From: Lingula anatina
Taxonomy: Eukaryota; Brachiopoda; Lingulata; Lingulida; Lingulidae
Direction of reading: 5' to 3'
NCBI RefSeq assembly: GCF_001039355.2
Contig: NW_019775636.1
Span: 509,300 to 573,299 of the forward strand
Length of the DNA: 64,000 nt
Made by a program: the position numbers and the translations under genes. Shown here one piece after another: positions 24,564 through 39,500 of the stretch. The first letter of the stretch is position 1; each line of letters starts with the position of its first letter. A model generated the notes under the pieces. That model ran no database searches and was not told where the DNA came from. It saw only the letters and a program-made list of their open reading frames with translations.

Positions 24564-27500
24564 AATAACAACTTGTATTCAAACTTGCAACTGATACTAG
24601 TTATAATAATAATAATAATAGTCAATCCCCACACTTATCACAAGTATCATACCTCAATCCATCACAACAAGCTCTTCTTTACTATTCCAGAACACAATTA
24701 ACAAAAACAAATCAAACCTTAAAATGAGTTGATCAAAACCAATATAACCTGAACTGCTGATTTGTCTTCCCCATTTATACAAATACTAGCAATCAAATCA
24801 CCTGAATGACTCCTTGAATCCTGACTTAATCCAACTCCTTACACACTCTAAAACCTTGTTTCTACACTTTTCATGAGGATACTTTAACCTGTGACTGGTG
24901 GGACTTACACTGGATTATTAAACACTAAATCACTCACACACACCTTAAGTTCAACCTTTTTTATCCACACAATCTTATTATTTATAAGCTTTGATAACCT
25001 AGACTTCAAGATCAAATGGTTCAATTCTCTTTAACCAAGCCCTCAACAATAAAGTCAAAGTGGGTCTGAAACCAAGCAAAACATAAAAACCAGCTCCATC
25101 AATGTGGGGAGACTAAGGTGATGGCAATGCATACAAACACTATACTAAAAAGCCCACTTCAGTGCAGTATTTCAATGTGTATAATTGTACACAACTGCAC
25201 TTCTTTGTTTATACTATATTACTAATATAAAAATGTTATGTAGTAAGTCACATAAGAGGTAAAAAAATTAATTTAATAGTGCATTAAGAAGTAGCAAAAA
25301 TACCAATCCAATGCTGGATTGCTGATTTATTACTTAAAATTTATTTTTTCCTTTTATGAGATATCACACTATCGGATGAATCAGAACATTTACTAGCAGT
25401 CTCATTAACATTAAGCCTACTAGTACATTACTGTCTTCAATGTCTCTCAACGTAAAACCAGAGAATTTTAAAAAGTCATACAATCTAACCAGAACATACC
25501 TTTAATTCAACCTTTTTATCCACACAATCTTATTTAATTACAAGCTTAGATAATCTCCACTTCAAAAACATAAACAGTTAGCAAAAAGAGGTCCCCAACC
25601 ACCTCACAGCACTGCTCCTCTCTCAATCTAAAATCATCTGATGAGACTGACAATAGTAATGAGAAAATATTACACAATGATTCCGCCTCTCCTGTCTTCA
25701 GGCTCTTAACAGGGACCAGGTTAATGTACAAAGGGTTCTTTTCTGATAAAAAAATACACAAAAGATAGCACTCTGGGTCTGACCTTGACAAGCAACTACA
25801 CCTTCAAGTGGAATAAAACAGGTGGGGAAGACTGGAAAATAATCAACAAATATTGCACAATGATGTGACCTTAATCTATGCGGAAATGAGTATGCTTATG
25901 AATGAAGGGTTTTTTCTTGATCAGGAAGCTAAATAGAGCAACCTATAATGCCCTCTTCTTAGGTTTTTTGTGTGTATTTGGTTTGTTTGTATATTTGTGG
26001 GCACAAGATCTCAGTAAGTTTTATACAAACTTTGATGAAATTTTCATGAGAGCCATTAATTCATTCTAACTGAATCAAGGCCTTGGGTTTCTAGAATTTT
26101 TTTATGATAATTTTATTTTCTAATTTAAATTTTTTTTGTCGGATTGTATCCACCATTAGATGAAAATGGTACTTCTTAATTGAAAAATAATGAAAAAATA
26201 AGTGCAAAATGATTGTAGCTCAAGGTCTCTTAAAATGAGGTTAATGCAACGCCGTCCTTTGATGACAAATAAAAAAGTCGAATGTCAAGGTAAATGTGCT
26301 TGGCTCACCAATAAAAACCTGACCTTTTAGTCTTAATTGCAAGTTAGAAAGTGTGTGTGCCCCCTTCTCCTCCAACAGCATTATAGGCCCTTTTGGATTG
26401 CCTGATAACAGCTAATTTAACAAAAACTCAAAGCAATTAAAAATAAATTGTATGCTAAGCCAGACAAACATGAACTTTGTAGTATATTATGTTGTGGAGT
26501 TGTGCAAGCCAACAACAACATGTCTTCTTTTAATACTGTATTATTCTTTTTTTTTTTTTAGCAAATTTCATCATGTGTGTTACACGTCAGTCATACTGTC
26601 ACATTGATAGGTTCTTCTAAAATCACACTTATTCTTCTTTAAAATTTGGTTATGTCCAGTGGCCTGCTTTAAAAGTGTGCGTGTAAGTGTGTGCAATTAT
26701 TTGTACACGTACCTGCATGTACAGGTGTATGGGTGCATGTTTATACACATAATACACAGTGCAGAGCTATCAGTAATGTACTTATGTATATTTAAGAATC
26801 AATGATATATCATCATTATTATTCTTCACATTATTTTCATCATCATAATAGTATTATCAACATTACCCCAGTAATTTTTCCAATAGATAATCATTTTAGT
26901 GCTGCTGCTGCTTCCAGTGATCATTACATGAACCAAATTTGGCACTAAATTATAACTTAGAAAGACATTTTTGCATGCCTTGAATACCTACAATAAACCT
27001 TCCAGCAGTCACATTTTATCAGGTAGATTTCAGAGGGGGAAAAAAGTTTATGCGTCATCTTTTAGAGGTGGACATGAAAATACAGATAATTTAAAGTAAT
27101 ATAGATAACTTAAAGAAGTCATGTTCTGACTGATAAAAATCCATATAAACAATGTCAAGACTAAACATTACTAGTAAATGCCTCCAAGTTTTTACTTCCT
27201 TTTTTCTATTATTTTGACAACTGTCAATCAAATGCAGAAAATTCTCATAACAAAAATTCAAAACTGCTATTTGTCATACTCACCTTATAAATATTATACA
27301 TTTTTGAAGGTATGTCTCCCATGATGCCAATGAATACACTTTCTCAGCCACACAATAAATGTATATATAATCCTACAATCTCTAAATCCACAGAATAATC
27401 CTGGTTCTCAAAAAATCTCTTCACTCCCTTAAATGATCACAAAATGTGTTGACATCTGACACCATAAAAAAAATGCAATGATACAATTTTTTTCTCATAA

Positions 27501-30500
27501 TCATCTGGTTTCTCACAAGTGGAAGTGATCTTGAGATGTCATCAATTTGCAGACTACAGACAAAAAAAATGAAACCATGTACATTTGTACATTGAAGGAG
27601 AAATAAAAGAAGATAATCTGGTGAAGTGTTGATGTTTCTCCACAGCATGTGTTAAAGGCAGCAGCTGGGTGCTAGACCTCTGCATAAGTCACCATAATGT
27701 CACAGCTGTAAAATGTCACGCTGACACCATACCAATAATCTGTCACTGTGCTGATGTGACAAAGTGGACAGCTAAGATGTCAGTGACAAATGCCTGTGGC
27801 ACGTTCTGGGGATTTTTTTAAGTTCAAGGTACCAAGTCCATCTCATTTGGTCACTATGAAATATTACAGCAGTTGGTGTGTGTCAAACAGTGACACTATG
27901 GACAGTCAGAATACCACTGACAGCCTGTGACATTATTTGGTCACTGTCAAGTATAACAGAAGTGTCTATATGTCACTGCATGTATTGGGTCACCACTTCA
28001 ATATAACAAGTACATTCAAGACTAATGACATGAAGTCGGTAATTTTTAACCACAGTATGTCAATTCAAGTATGTCACCACGTATATGATAAAAAATGACA
28101 AAACTTTTGTGAGGATGTGACAGTCACGTCAATGACACATCAATAACAAGTCACAACCCCAGCATTATATAACAGCTGTAGTGTCACTAAATCAGCCTGT
28201 GAACAGTCAAGATAAGTTACAGTAATCTTGGTGGATGACACCAAATCCTGAAAGTATCTCCTGGACTCTGGTAGTTTATCAGTCAGTGCTATGGGCCAGA
28301 GTAATGGCCACTATTGGCACCAAGGACACTGACCACTGGGCCCTGTTGGTACCATGAAATGGCCACCACTGTCAAACACTGTATGGTACTCGCAGATTCC
28401 AGGCTGAAAATACTGCCACCACCAATGTCCATTCAGTGTCACTGTGATTTCAGGACATAAGAGATGCAAAACCTTTTACAATCAGAAGAAAGTTAATGCT
28501 ATCACGGAATAACTATTCCTGCTAATGTCACAGTTGAATCTTCCTCCCCACACAGGATCTCTGAAAAGTATCCTTTAATTTGGTTACATATGAACAGTAG
28601 TCTCCAGAAACTGCTATCTTTGGATTACACCAGTCACTGGTGTCGTGAAATAAATGTCAGTGCAAATGTCAATACAATATCATGTCCTTAGAATAAAGCA
28701 CCAGATTATAAAGTCTACAAGTACCTGGATACCCAACTGCTTTATAAACCAATATGTGAAGTCTTTATTATCTGTATATATCCAATCTGATCAATGTATC
28801 AAATGTTTTGAATACATGCATTTTCTGTCCTATAAGTAAAGAGTTATCTTTAGGTATCTATATCCATATTTGATCCAGTGGAACTATAATTAGATGTTCA
28901 ACTACTTGAAGAGTCCCCTTAAAATATCTTCATGCAGATCCAATCTGGACAACAGATCAAAAAGCTGATATTTTTTTCCACCCAAAACGTGAAAAGTCAA
29001 CTTCACTGATGATACAATGAATACTTCCATTCACCTTTGTGTGTGATGGAATGTCATACTATTATTTACAATTCTTTGATATCAAATACAGAACAAATTG
29101 TCAATCCTTTGGTAACAAAATACATTTAACTTTCCAAGTGGTGGATTTGACACTTCTTAATGCTAAGCGTACACTCCCCAATGCACTTGAATTCTTCTTT
29201 TGCTATCAAGTGGAGAGCTGCTCCCTTTTGTGAAATTTTCCAACCATGAATGCTTCCACAAGTTTCCTTGTACAACCTGAAGGAAATTTTCTACACCACT
29301 TTACTCCAGGTAAATATAAAATTGGATTTCCTTTAAAAAAGCCATCTGCTCGCTCAATTATTCTAATTTTACAACTGTTTTTTTTTTAATAAATGTCACA
29401 GTTTTCAAACCTGTCTTATCCACCCTGCATCTCAATTGTCATATTTTTCCATATGCAGACTGCTCACTTGTACCATGCCCAATGGCATTTTAATAACCCG
29501 TTTATATCCCAGCTCTTCTGTAACAAATATGTTATCCTCCTCTTGGTGGGACCAGGTTTAAAGACAAGTCCACAGCAATCAATTTATCACAGTCCTATAT
29601 CAATATGGAGACAATTATCATTACCTAAAAGAAATCGCCATTTTCCTTTAGGGAAGTCCTTCAAGATTAATCCACTAGTTTAAGATCAGTGCCAGTAATC
29701 CAGTATGCTTTAACATTAAAATATTCCCAGACAGACTTAAGTGGAATATCAGAATCACATTCACTCTAAGTGGAACAGAGCGTCCAGAAGCTTAATGTAA
29801 AAATAAATGTCCCATTTTAAATCCCATTTTCTTGATTTAAAGGTCTATAAAATCCATGGTTTTGCATTAGATCCACCATATTTTGTCCAGTGTCTCCACC
29901 TCCACTTAGTGACCACAGGGGTCTGTGGTCACCATGGGGGTCAGGTGTCACAGGTCAGCAAGGAGACACATTTTTTAAACGTGAGCAGTGTCGTTCCACC
30001 CACCACACATGCTCCGCATGCTAGCCTCTCTCCTGTCACGCATTTAGATTAATTACACATCCCAAGTTCAGCACCGGTAAAGAATAATGATGACCCTATC
30101 TTCTTGACTATCATCAATGTGTACTATAGATAACTGGAATTTTTGAATGCCTCACTTCTGTTTTATATCTTAAGTTTCACATTTTTTTACATGATCATTT
30201 TCATGATATCACAAAAATGTACTATTTGATCAGAGTCAAGTAACTTTTCAAAATTTCTTAATCAACATTTCTTAATATAAATAAAAAACATTTTGGGAAA
30301 AATTATTAATTGATTCCAACTGAATTTTCTAAGTAAATACCATATAGCCAGCACCAGAGAGGCTGACTTGTCCAGCAATGAAAAATCCAAAGCTTTCACT
30401 GAAATCTTAACCCTCAAGTGACCGAGTGGGGTCATTTACGACCCCAGCCACATGATTAAATGTGCCATCTCTTTATTTTTTATTCGAATTTTCTTTCCTT

Positions 30501-33500
30501 GCATGAATTTGTCAGTCTACTAATCCTACACACTTGCACAGCTTTTTGAAGGGATCAACCAATTAGTGTGGCGTTTACATCACAAACTCTTGTGGGGTCA
30601 TTTATGACCCCAAAGAGAAGCACTGGTTTTCAAATATTAGTTTTTAAATTTTATTCAAATGTTTTGCCCACGCAACACTGACAGGAAAATGTCACAAGCA
30701 TGTGCTTCATGCAACCAACCAGTGTGCCCAAAACATAGACACAAATAAGTGGTTTGTGAAGATTATATGCTTGAAGTGTTACTAATAGTGCATCGCTGAA
30801 TCTAATTTCAGTAGCTTTGTTGGAACTTGTTCTCATAACTGGGTCTCTCATTTTGACGGTTACATTTTTCGGGTATTTCGGAAATCTAAAAAATTCTGTC
30901 GATATCATATTATACATATATTAACAATTTGTTTGTGTAAATTTTGTTTTATACACACATGTGGTAGTAACATACATGTAGATTGATTGTGTTCTGAGTA
31001 GTATGACTTCCTTACCAGCATTAGGGTATTCCTACTCAGCAAGTCAGCTAATTATTCTTATTGAAGTTAGCAGGATGCTATCTCAACATAAGTCAAAATA
31101 TTTTTATTCAAAGTAATTTTGTAATGTACTTTTTTCATTTAGTGTGGCAAATAAAAAGAGAAATATTTCTGCAAGTGGAAACTGACAAGGACTGTCTAAA
31201 TACCGATGTAATGTTGCTCTTAAAATCTGTGCTTGGTTATTTCATGCAATAAAAGTATTATTACCAAATACTTATTACATTAGATCATTATAAAATACTT
31301 GTCTTAAATCCTGGGAGTAGCATAGGTGTGATAAACCCTAAACAGCCTTTTATAATAAGGATCCCTGTACAGAGCACAATGGGGTCATAGATGACCCCAC
31401 TTGGTCATTTCAGTCAGTAAAATAGCTCGGTCTCTTGAGGGTTAAACCATCCTTGCTATTACACAATCCAAGTGTTGGGAAAAAAAAACAAGTCAGCTGA
31501 CAACAACATCTCCCTGATCAGAATCTTAAAAAGAAAAATAATCATTGTTGCCTGGATCCTGTGCTCTAGTCTGAGTCAGTCAGGTTAAACTAATGCACAC
31601 CTTATAGTTTCACCTCTCTGATCTAGAGACAAGATTTCTGATCCAAGGTTCATGTGAGTGCAAAAGTTTCCCAGCTGATACAGTGAAATCCCTACAAGAG
31701 CTGTCTCCTTGGCTTTATTTTTCAAGGCACAAGGTCCATCCAGTGACTTGAACACAATAATATATCTCTTACTATGTGAAAATCATGGGTCTCTCTAATT
31801 AAAATCAGTGTCAAAATTTCTAATTCAAGGTCCACATTGAGTGTAAATTTTTTCCAGAAGTGAAATGTATGTCTCCAAGACGGAATACATAGTTCAAGGC
31901 TATATGTCCATCCTCATTATTGAGTCTTGAGCTCTTATGCATGGATGTGAAAATACCTTTATAACAACAGAGTACTAGAATCTGATCCTAAATCTGATCC
32001 TAAACCAAAATACCAGAATAATGAAGTGATGTTGAAACTCTTCATAAATATAAGTTGCCATCTCTAAGATACAGATACTTCATCCACGGTACACAAAAGA
32101 GATCCTCTTACTGCATGACAATATTTATAAAAAAACCAGTTATCACCTAATACCACATTACGTAATATATCCAACTCCTCAACAAACGTGAAAATTATCA
32201 AGTAAAGACAAAACACTTCATGGAAGTCTATGTGATAATCCCTGTTCAGAAAGCAAAGCACAGTTTACTGAAAAATTGCGTCAATGCATGTCCTTGGAAT
32301 ACGTAATAAGGATGTTTTACAAAATAAATACCCTCACTGACGGCTGCTACTACAAAATATTTATGTCTCCCGTGAGGTTTTTACTTAAAACACTAGTGGG
32401 ATAGAAAAAACTGGTAAAGCTGGTTACCAAACTATTTTTAAAGAAAAAAAACTGACACTTAGTAAAAGCATGTGGTATTCCAGTGGCATTTGCTTCTTTT
32501 CTAAAGTAATTCAGTGCCTTTAAGGCAGAATATGACAACTGCAAGTCCAACTGAATCTCTTCATTTTTGCGCATAATTATCCAATCCTTAACATTCCTCA
32601 ATTTAGTACAGGAAGTTGAAGAAAAAATTTTTTGGGACTTAAGTTGGAGAAAAACCAAAACTCTTGAGAAAAAAACTTCCCTCAAGCTGTCAAATTTTTG
32701 GATTTAGACCGAACAAAGTTCATGTCATACCAAGCAAAAAACTTTCCACAATTTAACCTTCTTCAAGGCTTTACCTACTAGCCATTAACTTTAGTTATAA
32801 AGTTAAATTTTTCATGTCAAGAAATGACAGGTCCACCCTTGTCCTGTAGCATGTTTTGTTGGCTGACTAAATCTCAAAATGAATCAGGGAAAAAAACACC
32901 CTCTCCTCACGCCCACTGCCTGATAACACACAGGTGGATGTCATCTGGAAATATTTGGTGTAGAAAAAAAAAAAAAAAAAGAGCTGGACATTTTCACCCT
33001 GAGAGTCCGGCTAAGTAGACAAGACCCTACCTCTTTCCTGGATGTAGACAGGGATGAGGCTGCCATTTAGTGAAAATGTCAGGAAATATGGAGTGAGGTA
33101 CAGGGCCGGCCCAGGTCGATGAAAATTTTGGCTTTAAAAAAGTCAGAAATCTTGCAGATAGTCAGAAAAAACTCTTCCCTAAGGAATTTCAGACAAAAAG
33201 TTGGTCTTAATTTTAAGATTTATAATAAACCTTTAGGATACTTGAAATGAAAAGTCTTTTTAATGAAAAGAAAGAAAGAATTTGCTAAAGTTTTAGAAAA
33301 TTTAGACTAATGATTAAATTTAATTTATTTTAAATGGCAAAAAACTACAGATTTACAGAAAAAGACTTAAGTTTTCAGTCTCAAATTTAAACCAAACATT
33401 TTGCTATTTAGTCAAACTAGCCCACATGTTGACTTATTATTGAGAAAAGTCAGAAGAAGCCTTAGGAAACTCAGGGTGATATGTCAGGCTCAGTGAGCAT

Positions 33501-36500
33501 GGAATGTGTGAAGGGCTATCTCTGGTTTGACAGTCCACTGCTGGGGAAAACAACTGCAGATCAAATTTCTTTTAAATGTCACTTCACAATGCAGGTGCCT
33601 CTCCACAGTACGGGACTAGCTGAGAGCAAACTGTAATTGAGATATTCCAAACATTTTTGCAGAACTGCCAGCTTTTATTATTTTTTTCCTATTTCAAGCA
33701 TGAAATCAAAGGTGCAATTTTTTTTACTGTAACTCCACAAAAAACTGGTGTTTTTTCATATAATTAAAAACAAAACTTATTGAGGATAAAATGTTGTTAA
33801 AAATAAAGAAATTTGTAATGCAAATACTGGATTTTGTCTTTTTTTACAGTAAATACTGGTAAGCATTCCTAAAAGTACTAGTAAGTTACTATCAAGAATA
33901 ATGTATGATTTAAATTCCAAGATAAACTATGAAACCCACTGTGGCACCTGATTGTTCTGGCTCACTGTTTAACTGGTCAGTGTGTCCTCACCATCTTCTA
34001 GTAAATAATCATGAGTTGATACTTTATTGTTATTTCTTTAATATGAGTAAATCTATTTAGCCTGAAATAATGTTTAAATCATCTAAGTCCCTTCACATTT
34101 CATTCAAAAATTTTAGCATAATTTTTGGTAAAAGTGAAAAGTTTTGTATTAACCATTTTTGTTTCTAGAATCCACTTGCCAAGCATCCCACAAGATATAA
34201 CCCAAGCCACCATGATTCTCATTTCTGCCACCAGATGTCACACTCTACCATCCTCTATCAAGACAGACAATCTCATCTAAACACATTTCCCACCAGAGGT
34301 AGCCCTCTTCAAATCTTTATCAAGACAATCTCATCTCAGGTTTCCATTCAAAATAAAATGTCACATGAAGAAATTTGACATTCTTTTAAAAGAATAACAG
34401 TCACTTTGACAGTAGTTCCAATACAAACATAAAGGCATATCAAATTTAAATAAACAATTCTGATGACGAAAATCTTTATTATTTATACCACTATCATCAT
34501 TATCATTATCACTAAAAATGTCATCTAAAAATTTACCGTAGTCTGTGCCTCAAAACATCTCAAAATAATTTCAACAAAATCCGAAATCAAGCACATTCAA
34601 CTTACTTGTGCTTCTTCTGTTGTCTCTTTCTTTGGTCCCTCCTGAGCTTTCTCCACCACCTCCACTGACCTCTCAGGACTGTTACGATATCCCTCCTGGA
34701 AACCTGCACGCCTGCCCTCTACAGGCACATCTGGGCTTTGGCGATAAACATCCTCCGAGCCTCTCCTTGGAGCTTCCATCCCTCTATCAGGGCTCCGACG
34801 ATATGGATCATTGTAGAGTCTTTTCGGCACTTGTCCGCCCCCATCCTGCTCTTCAAACCCTCGCCTCTGAGGACTTTGTTGATACTGGTTGTCTTGGTAA
34901 CTGCCTCTCCTGGTCTGATCAGGGAGCGGCAGTTCAGCTGGACTGTGTCTGTACACCTCCTGGAAGTCATTCCTTGGCATCTGTCCGTAGGATTCCTGGA
35001 ATCCCCCACTGCTGTTGCTGCCCCTCCTGTAGGGATCCTGGAACCCATTTCCTGGACTCTGTCGGTAGTCATCTTGGTAGGCTGCACTCCTGGGACTTTC
35101 TTTGTACTGGTCCTGGTACCCACGAGTCCCAGGTTCCTTGAAATCATCTCTGGGACTGTGACGGTAGGGTTCCTGGTAACCACCCCCACTGCTCCCCCTC
35201 CTGTACGGATCCTGATACCCACTTCCTGGAACATCTCGGTAGTCGTCCTGATACCCTCTATCCATGGGTCTCTGGTTGTAGGGGGTGGGGTACACATTAC
35301 TGAGAGGCTCTTGGTACTGGTTCCTGTACCCCCCTCCACTGCTGACAGGGAGATCTGGACTCTGTGTATGGGGGTAGGTCACCGAGGACTCAGCATACAT
35401 CCCTCTAGTAGGGTCTACACCGGGTGACATATAGGAATCATAAGCTGGAGGAATCAAGGGGGAGTATGGTGTCCCTGGGGCCCCGGGGGTGGTAGGGGTG
35501 GTGGGTGAGGCAGCCCCTCCATAGGGGTATGTTGATGATGATGGTGTTGACCCTGTGTGTGTAGGAGTGGACAACTGACCAGCAGCTGACCCTCCTTCCC
35601 TGTATTTCTTCTTTAAGACCAGAACTTTCTCTCCATTCTGAAACACAGGAATGTGTCAAGATAATGATGATACTGATGATAAGTAAATAATAATGCTAAT
35701 TATTATTATTATTATTTTTTTTTTTTTTTTATTAACACTTTTATCATTCAAACAACAATAACATTATAGATACCTAATTTATCAAATTTTGATAGTACGA
35801 GGTGTTCAGTATCTTTAACAACAAATACTGTATTTAGCACCTTAATCTTAGTTTAATTTTGTCAAATGATTCTATCAACAAATATCCAGACATGATAACA
35901 GGGTCAAATATAATATTAGCACATCTGCTAAGTTTCATCATTTGAAATACATTCCCTGCTACTATAATAAAACATACAGGATGTGCAAGTGTCATTATAT
36001 GACTCATGCCACGTGCATGTTAACACTATCATGTTAGCACTGTGACAAGTTGATACTGCTAAATGATTCCCTTCCGGTCCCTCATTATTCTGTAACAATA
36101 GCTTTTATTTAACTTTTTTATTACTTTTTTTTTTCATGGTGGGGGTGGTATATGCATAACATTCTGAGATGAGAAAAAGAAAACCACCAAATATTAACAG
36201 GAACTACACACTTTTACACTCAATAATCTGATCTGAAATATGTAATGGCTTGTTGATTTGAATAATAAGGAGAAGTCTTATCAATTAATTAGTCTACCAG
36301 GGCCAGTGACATAGGAAAACGTATTTCTGAGCAATGTTTTAACTTTTTTCACTAAATTATCTATAGCTCTCTCCTTTTAGGTTTCAGACTGAAAGTCTTG
36401 ATGTACTTTGACACTAGTAGTTGAATCAAATTAAATTCAGAAAATACGGCACCTGTTTCACAAAAATGCTACATATGGCTGGCATTTTGAGGCAACAGTT

Positions 36501-39500
36501 GCTAGAAAAAAGTGATGTACCTGGATCATAGCTGATCCAAATAATTCGGTCCATGAAGATTTCTCAAGCAAGAATATTCTGATGCATTTTATCCTAATCA
36601 TGCACTTGCACCCTTTATCCAGAAGCTTTCTAAGTCCCTTAGACCCTTAAATAATTCAACTAAAGTATCATCCTGCAACACTCTAATNATCAGGGAGCGG
36701 CAGTTCAGCTGGACTGTGTCTGTACACCTCCTGGAAGTCATTCCTTGGCATCTGTCCGTAGGATTCCTGGAATCCCCCACTGCTGTTGCTGCCCCTCCTG
36801 TAGGGATCCTGGAACCCATTTCCTGGACTCTGTCGGTAGTCATCTTGGTAGGCTGCACTCCTGGGACTTTCTTTGTACTGGTCCTGGTACCCACGAGTCC
36901 CAGGTTCCTTGAAATCATCTCTGGGACTGTGACGGTAGGGTTCCTGGTAACCACCCCCACTGCTCCCCCTCCTGTACGGATCCTGATACCCACTTCCTGG
37001 AACATCTCGGTAGTCGTCCTGATACCCTCTATCCATGGGTCTCTGGTTGTAGGGGGTGGGGTACACATTACTGAGAGGCTCTTGGTACTGGTTCCTGTAC
37101 CCCCCTCCACTGCTGACAGGGAGATCTGGACTCTGTGTATGGGGGTAGGTCACCGAGGACTCAGCATACATCCCTCTAGTAGGGTCTACACCGGGTGACA
37201 TATAGGAATCATAAGCTGGAGGAATCAAGGGGGAGTATGGTGTCCCTGGGGCCCCGGGGGTGGTAGGGGTGGTGGGTGAGGCAGCCCCTCCATAGGGGTA
37301 TGTTGATGATGATGGTGTTGACCCTGTGTGTGTAGGAGTGGACAACTGACCAGCAGCTGACCCTCCTTCCCTGTATTTCTTCTTTAAGACCAGAACTTTC
37401 TCTCCATTCTGAAACACAGGAATGTGTCAAGATAATGATGATACTGATGATAAGTAAATAATAATGCTAATTATTATTATTATTATTTTTTTTTTTTTTT
37501 TATTAACACTTTTATCATTCAAACAACAATAACATTATAGATACCTAATTTATCAAATTTTGATAGTACGAGGTGTTCAGTATCTTTAACAACAAATACT
37601 GTATTTAGCACCTTAATCTTAGTTTAATTTTGTCAAATGATTCTATCAACAAATATCCAGACATGATAACAGGGTCAAATATAATATTAGCACATCTGCT
37701 AAGTTTCATCATTTGAAATACATTCCCTGCTACTATAATAAAACATACAGGATGTGCAAGTGTCATTATATGACTCATGCCACGTGCATGTTAACACTAT
37801 CATGTTAGCACTGTGACAAGTTGATACTGCTAAATGATTCCCTTCCGGTCCCTCATTATTCTGTAACAATAGCTTTTATTTAACTTTTTTATTACTTTTT
37901 TTTTTCATGGTGGGGGTGGTATATGCATAACATTCTGAGATGAGAAAAAGAAAACCACCAAATATTAACAGGAACTACACACTTTTACACTCAATAATCT
38001 GATCTGAAATATGTAATGGCTTGTTGATTTGAATAATAAGGAGAAGTCTTATCAATTAATTAGTCTACCAGGGCCAGTGACATAGGAAAACGTATTTCTG
38101 AGCAATGTTTTAACTTTTTTCACTAAATTATCTATAGCTCTCTCCTTTTAGGTTTCAGACTGAAAGTCTTGATGTACTTTGACACTAGTAGTTGAATCAA
38201 ATTAAATTCAGAAAATACGGCACCTGTTTCACAAAAATGCTACATATGGCTGGCATTTTGAGGCAACAGTTGCTAGAAAAAAGTGATGTACCTGGATCAT
38301 AGCTGATCCAAATAATTCGGTCCATGAAGATTTCTCAAGCAAGAATATTCTGATGCATTTTATCCTAATCATGCACTTGCACCCTTTATCCAGAAGCTTT
38401 CTAAGTCCCTTAGACCCTTAAATAATTCAACTAAAGTATCATCCTGCAACACTCTAATTACTAACACCCAGGCCTGTAAGAAAATTGGGGGGGGGGGGGG
38501 GGGTTTCGGGGAAAAGGAGTGAGAAAAAAAAATTTTTGGCCAGAAAAANNNNNNNNNNNNNNNNNNNNNNNNNGGGGGGGGGGGGGGGGGGGGGTTTCAG
38601 GGAAAAGGAGAGTGAGAAAAAAAAATTTTTGGCCAGAAAAGGTCTGCTTCTAGTTCAATACCTTAACAGACATGAGCCTAAGTTTCAAAAATAGCCTCTG
38701 AACATTTATCATGGACCCAACACCTAACCTTGATGAATCTTCTGGGACCATCAGAATTGAATTAAAAAATGCGGAATTCTGCTTTTTCGCGGAAAAATCT
38801 CGTCTGCTTTAACCTAAGCTGGGTGAAATATGGGTGTATTAGTGCTAGTAAAGATGCAAACTTTTTGAGAAAAAGACCCCCCCCCCCCCCGGCTTACAAA
38901 TTGCAGGTTTCAGGCAAGTTAACACTACTGCCCTGAATCACGACACTTTCATACCTTCTTCCTGCGAAGGGACCACATAAATGGATCCTTCCGTCGAAAT
39001 GACATTTTTCTGTCCCAGACTCCCTGTTCAAGTCACTCTTATTGATAAATCACTCCCTCAATAGGGGCAAATCAATATGACACTTTGAAGCCTGGTGAGT
39101 AATAATAACAATATAACCTAAACTTCCGCAGTGTCACACACACATTGTCCTCTGTCCATCATCCCATGACTGGGGTCAAATGACACTCTTATCTCTCAGG
39201 GAAATACACTGTGGATACATATAGTAATACATACATGATATAGAAGTTGTTAATGCTCAGTGCTGACCTGTGGGTCAAGTGATGTATTTAACTGGGGTAT
39301 TTACTGAGATGAACATGCCTGACAAGTCTTCTGTGCCATTTATTGCTTAATATAATGTGGAGTTTTATTGCAGATGGATGCACTAATGAGGCTGTGATTT
39401 AGTAACTTATATCAGTACTGTACTGTATACAAGTAAGTCTACTCATTATATATATTATATGTATCTTCATATTGCAGTATAAACATCCAATTACACAATA

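Noticed and set aside
34608-35427. Long plus-strand and second minus-frame open frames over SOWAH exon 3
   Set aside because: They are shadows of the GC-richer repeat-coding exon; the Pro/Tyr/Gln codons leave other frames open.
34597-35646. 349-codon open frame read as an intronless gene
   Set aside because: It begins at a GTG overlapping a clear CCTGTGTTTCAG acceptor and runs past a CAA|GTAAGT donor. It is SOWAH exon 3.
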